Shown here in pieces: positions 5,353 through 7,359 of a stretch of DNA of 7,359 bases. A program made the translations under genes and the position numbers. Location of the stretch: positions 1 to 7,359 of the forward strand of contig JAUNIK010000019.1 of the NCBI GenBank assembly GCA_030523505.1, read 5' to 3'. The stretch is from Prevotellaceae bacterium. GTDB taxonomy: Bacteria > Bacteroidota > Bacteroidia > Bacteroidales > Bacteroidaceae. Position 1 is the stretch's first letter, and every line of letters starts with the position of its first letter. Below the pieces are notes generated by a model. The model saw only the letters and a list, made by a program, of their open reading frames with translations. It made no database searches and was not told the DNA's origin.

Positions 5353-6654
5353 ATGAGATATTACAGTACAAGCGGCCAGGCGCCGATAGCAACATTGGAA
5401 AAAGCTGTTGTCAAGGGATTGGCAGAGGATAAGGGATTGTATATGCCCGACCATCTGAATCCATTGCCACAGGAGTTTTATGACAACATCGAGAATATGA
5501 CCTTCCATGAGATAGCCTGTGCGGTAGCAGGGGCTTTCTTCGGTGAGGATATTCCGCAGGAAGATATCAACCGTATCGTGTGCGACACACTCGCATTCGA
5601 TGTACCAGCTGTGAAGGTGACCGATGACATCTATTCATTGGAACTTTTCCACGGTCCTACCCTCGCCTTCAAGGATGTGGGTGCCCGTTTCATGGCCCGT
5701 CTGTTGCAGTATTTCCTGAAAAAGAACAATAATGGAGATGAGGTGAATGTGCTTGTTGCCACATCCGGCGATACCGGTTCGGCTGTTGCTAACGGATTCC
5801 TCGGTGTTGACGGCATTCATGTGTATGTGCTCTATCCTAAAGGAAAGGTAAGTCCTATCCAGGAGTGCCAGTTTACCACCCTTGGACAGAACATCACCGC
5901 TATTGAGGTGGATGGTGTTTTCGATGACTGTCAGGCACTCGTGAAGAATGCCTTCATGGACGAGGAACTCAATGCAGCGATGAAGTTGACATCAGCCAAC
6001 TCTATCAATGTGGCGCGATTCCTCCCACAGTCGTTCTACTATTTCTATGCCTATGCACAGCTGAAGAAGTTAGGCAAGGCCGATAATATGGTGGTTTGCG
6101 TCCCTTCGGGCAACTTCGGTAATATCTGTTCGGCACTTTTCGGCAAGAAAATGGGTCTTCCTATCAAGCGATTCATTGCTGCCAACAACGCCAATGATAT
6201 CTTCTTCAAGTATCTTCAGACTGGCGAGTACGAGCCAAAGGCGTCAGTACAGACCATTGCAAACGCTATGGATGTAGGTGCTCCTTCGAATTTCGCCCGT
6301 ATATACGACCTTTACGGCAAGTCGCATGAGGCAATTTGTGCCGATATCAGTGGTGCTACATATTCCGACGAGCAGATTGCCGAGGCTATGAAGGCATGCT
6401 TCAAGGAGACAGGCTATGTGTGCGATCCTCATGGAGCCTGCGGCTATCAGGCATTGAAGGAAGGATTGAAGGACGGTGAGACCGGTGTATTCCTCGAGAC
6501 AGCCCATCCTGCGAAGTTCAAGAGTGTTGTTGATGGCATCCTTGAAAGCGACATCGAGATACCTGCAAAACTCCAGGCGTTCATGCAGGGTACAAAGCAG
6601 AGCGTTGAAATGGCAAATGATTTCGAGGCGTTCAAGCAGTTCCTGATGAAATAA
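5353..6654 (+). CDS. thrC: Threonine synthase
   Basis: The 433-residue product is a full-length fold-type II PLP enzyme of the longer, E. coli-like threonine synthase class. It converts O-phosphohomoserine to threonine and phosphate in the cytoplasm. It begins with the typical MRYYSTSG. The PLP lysine is Lys107 in HGPTLAFKDVGARF, SGDTGSA (138-144) is a cofactor/substrate loop, and PSGNFGNICSALF (from 251) is the phosphate-binding loop. The C-terminal part has CDPHGACGY and ETAHPAKF, both typical of the family. The ATG lies one base after the stop of the ApgM-family gene, so the two are surely co-transcribed and probably translationally coupled; no separate Shine-Dalgarno site is evident. A strong bidirectional terminator follows. 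Nothing is missing or broken. Confidence 0.98.
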   Translation: MRYYSTSGQAPIATLEKAVVKGLAEDKGLYMPDHLNPLPQEFYDNIENMTFHEIACAVAGAFFGEDIPQEDINRIVCDTLAFDVPAVKVTDDIYSLELFHGPTLAFKDVGARFMARLLQYFLKKNNNGDEVNVLVATSGDTGSAVANGFLGVDGIHVYVLYPKGKVSPIQECQFTTLGQNITAIEVDGVFDDCQALVKNAFMDEELNAAMKLTSANSINVARFLPQSFYYFYAYAQLKKLGKADNMVVCVPSGNFGNICSALFGKKMGLPIKRFIAANNANDIFFKYLQTGEYEPKASVQTIANAMDVGAPSNFARIYDLYGKSHEAICADISGATYSDEQIAEAMKACFKETGYVCDPHGACGYQALKEGLKDGETGVFLETAHPAKFKSVVDGILESDIEIPAKLQAFMQGTKQSVEMANDFEAFKQFLMK

Positions 6655-6678
6655 AGTTTTTTATAAACAAACATAAAA

Positions 6679-6712
6679 AAGACCGCAAAGGATTGATTTC
6701 CCTTGCGGTCTT
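6679..6712. terminator. Bidirectional intrinsic terminator
   Basis: A 10-bp perfect stem AAGACCGCAA/TTGCGGTCTT (6679-6688 with 6703-6712) is flanked by A-rich DNA on the left and T-rich DNA on the right. Transcripts therefore end in TTCTTTTT on the plus strand and in TTTTTT on the minus strand. It serves both threonine synthase and the convergent transporter gene. Confidence 0.85.
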
Positions 6713-6718
6713 CTTTTT

Positions 6719-6745
6719 ACCCTCCATTGAAAGGAGGGCAGGGGA
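6719..6745. repeat. CCCTCC/GGAGGG palindrome, likely dispersed Bacteroidetes intergenic repeat
   Basis: CCCTCC (6720-6725) and GGAGGG (6733-6738) form a six-pair stem with a seven-base loop, followed by CAGGGGATGG. From memory, this arrangement recurs in the intergenic DNA of many Bacteroidetes genomes, often between convergent genes as here. Only one copy lies in this window, so its repeated nature cannot be shown from the sequence alone. Confidence 0.45.
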
Positions 6746-6756
6746 TGGACTCTTTC

Positions 6757-7359
6757 TTATGCGTCCTTCTGACGAGTACCCATACGAGCCTCAACAACAT
6801 TGACAACATAGTCTCCGAGCTTCTCGCATTCGTTGATGATATCCATATACATTGTTCCTACAGCGTAGGTGTAAACATGGTTGTTGACATCGTTGATGTT
6901 TTGATTCTTCAACTGGGTGCGATAGTTGTTGATTTCGTTCTCGATATTGAATGAGCGGTTTACATCGAGCATAGCCTTGCGACCTGTGAGCATGATGTTC
7001 ATCTGTGTGAGAGCATCGTTCACGAGGTTGAACATCTGCTGGATGTGACTCTCCTGCTTCTCGTTGAAGTTCTCTGGGCTCTGCTTGCGGCGGCTGAGAG
7101 TACGAGCGAGGTTGTAGCAAGAGTCGCCGATAGACTCGATTTCACTGATCTCACGGAGCATAGCACGGATCTTAGCCTTGGTCTCATCAGAGAGGTGGTT
7201 GTCGCTGACCTCATCGAGATAGTTGGCAATCTCAATCTCCATGTTGTCGGAAATGCCCTCATACTTCTCGATGCGAGAGAAGAGCTTAACGAACTTGTCA
7301 TCGTCCTTCTCGTTTACGAGGTCGAGGATCATGCCGAACATACGCTGAGTGCGCTCACC
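6757..7359 (-). CDS. Na/Pi cotransporter family protein, C-terminal PhoU-like part (partial)
   Basis: Only the last 200 residues are in the window. The frame is open through the right edge (GERTQRMFGM), so the ATG at 7341 is an internal methionine and not the true start. The visible part is all-helical and resembles the PhoU-like tail fused to NptA/YjbB-type sodium/phosphate cotransporters. It carries two PhoU-style metal-site motifs of the E-x-x-x-D kind, in EIESIGDSCYNLA and INECEKLGDYVVNVVEA. AERT- or GERT-like sequence followed by MFGM just before the tail is also typical. The N-terminal transport domains would lie to the right of the window. In relatives the protein sits in the inner membrane and moves phosphate, with the tail thought to regulate it. 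It converges on threonine synthase and shares its terminator. A free-standing PhoU is less likely given the open upstream frame. Confidence 0.85.
   Translation of the reverse strand, partial: GERTQRMFGMILDLVNEKDDDKFVKLFSRIEKYEGISDNMEIEIANYLDEVSDNHLSDETKAKIRAMLREISEIESIGDSCYNLARTLSRRKQSPENFNEKQESHIQQMFNLVNDALTQMNIMLTGRKAMLDVNRSFNIENEINNYRTQLKNQNINDVNNHVYTYAVGTMYMDIINECEKLGDYVVNVVEARMGTRQKDA

Noticed and set aside
6703..6954. An 83-codon plus-strand frame across the terminator and into the transporter gene
   Set aside because: It starts inside the terminator and palindrome and is otherwise antisense to the PhoU-like tail.
7339..7341. ATG at 7341 as the start of a small PhoU protein
   Set aside because: The frame continues without a stop to the window edge, with family-like residues (GERTQR) upstream, so the gene is cut by the boundary and not short.

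Overview
The window looks like chromosomal DNA from a member of the Bacteroidetes, most likely a Prevotella-like Bacteroidales. The grounds are the neighbouring pair of a phosphoglycerate-mutase-family enzyme and threonine synthase, promoter candidates matching the Bacteroidetes -7 consensus TAnnTTTG, mostly weak Shine-Dalgarno sites, and a CCTCC/GGAGGG intergenic palindrome of a kind I associate with this phylum. The assignment is inferred from these features; no marker gene is present.

Layout. The left part (about 1-2710) is a minus-strand operon of proteins I do not recognise: a four-helix membrane protein (1712-2710) followed 28 bp later by a 511-residue cytosolic-looking protein (148-1683). 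The second gene is AT-rich (two sampled 60-base lines have 16 and 17 G+C) compared with threonine synthase (31 of 60 in one sampled line), so it looks like accessory DNA. An open frame of possible coding sequence runs off the left edge. A divergent intergenic region (2711-2989) holds both promoters, a G+C-rich hairpin and a G-rich patch. Next, on the plus strand, is a secreted envelope protein with an apparent CsgG/LpoB-like half and a FlgT-C-like half (2990-3862), closed by a hairpin.

The centre and right (about 3930-6715) is a threonine biosynthesis operon: a well-placed promoter, a structured leader of about 140 nt, an alkaline-phosphatase-superfamily enzyme that probably acts as homoserine kinase (4143-5351), and threonine synthase (5353-6654) one base behind it. 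Together these would convert homoserine to O-phosphohomoserine to threonine. The thrA-type gene that often precedes this pair is absent here. A bidirectional terminator separates the operon from the convergent 3' end of a Na/Pi-cotransporter-family gene with a PhoU-like tail (6757-7359, cut by the right edge).

No tRNA, rRNA, CRISPR array, transposase or phage gene is seen. The parts most likely to repay attention are the unrecognised membrane/cytosolic gene pair with its possible third member at the left edge, and the leader of the threonine operon.
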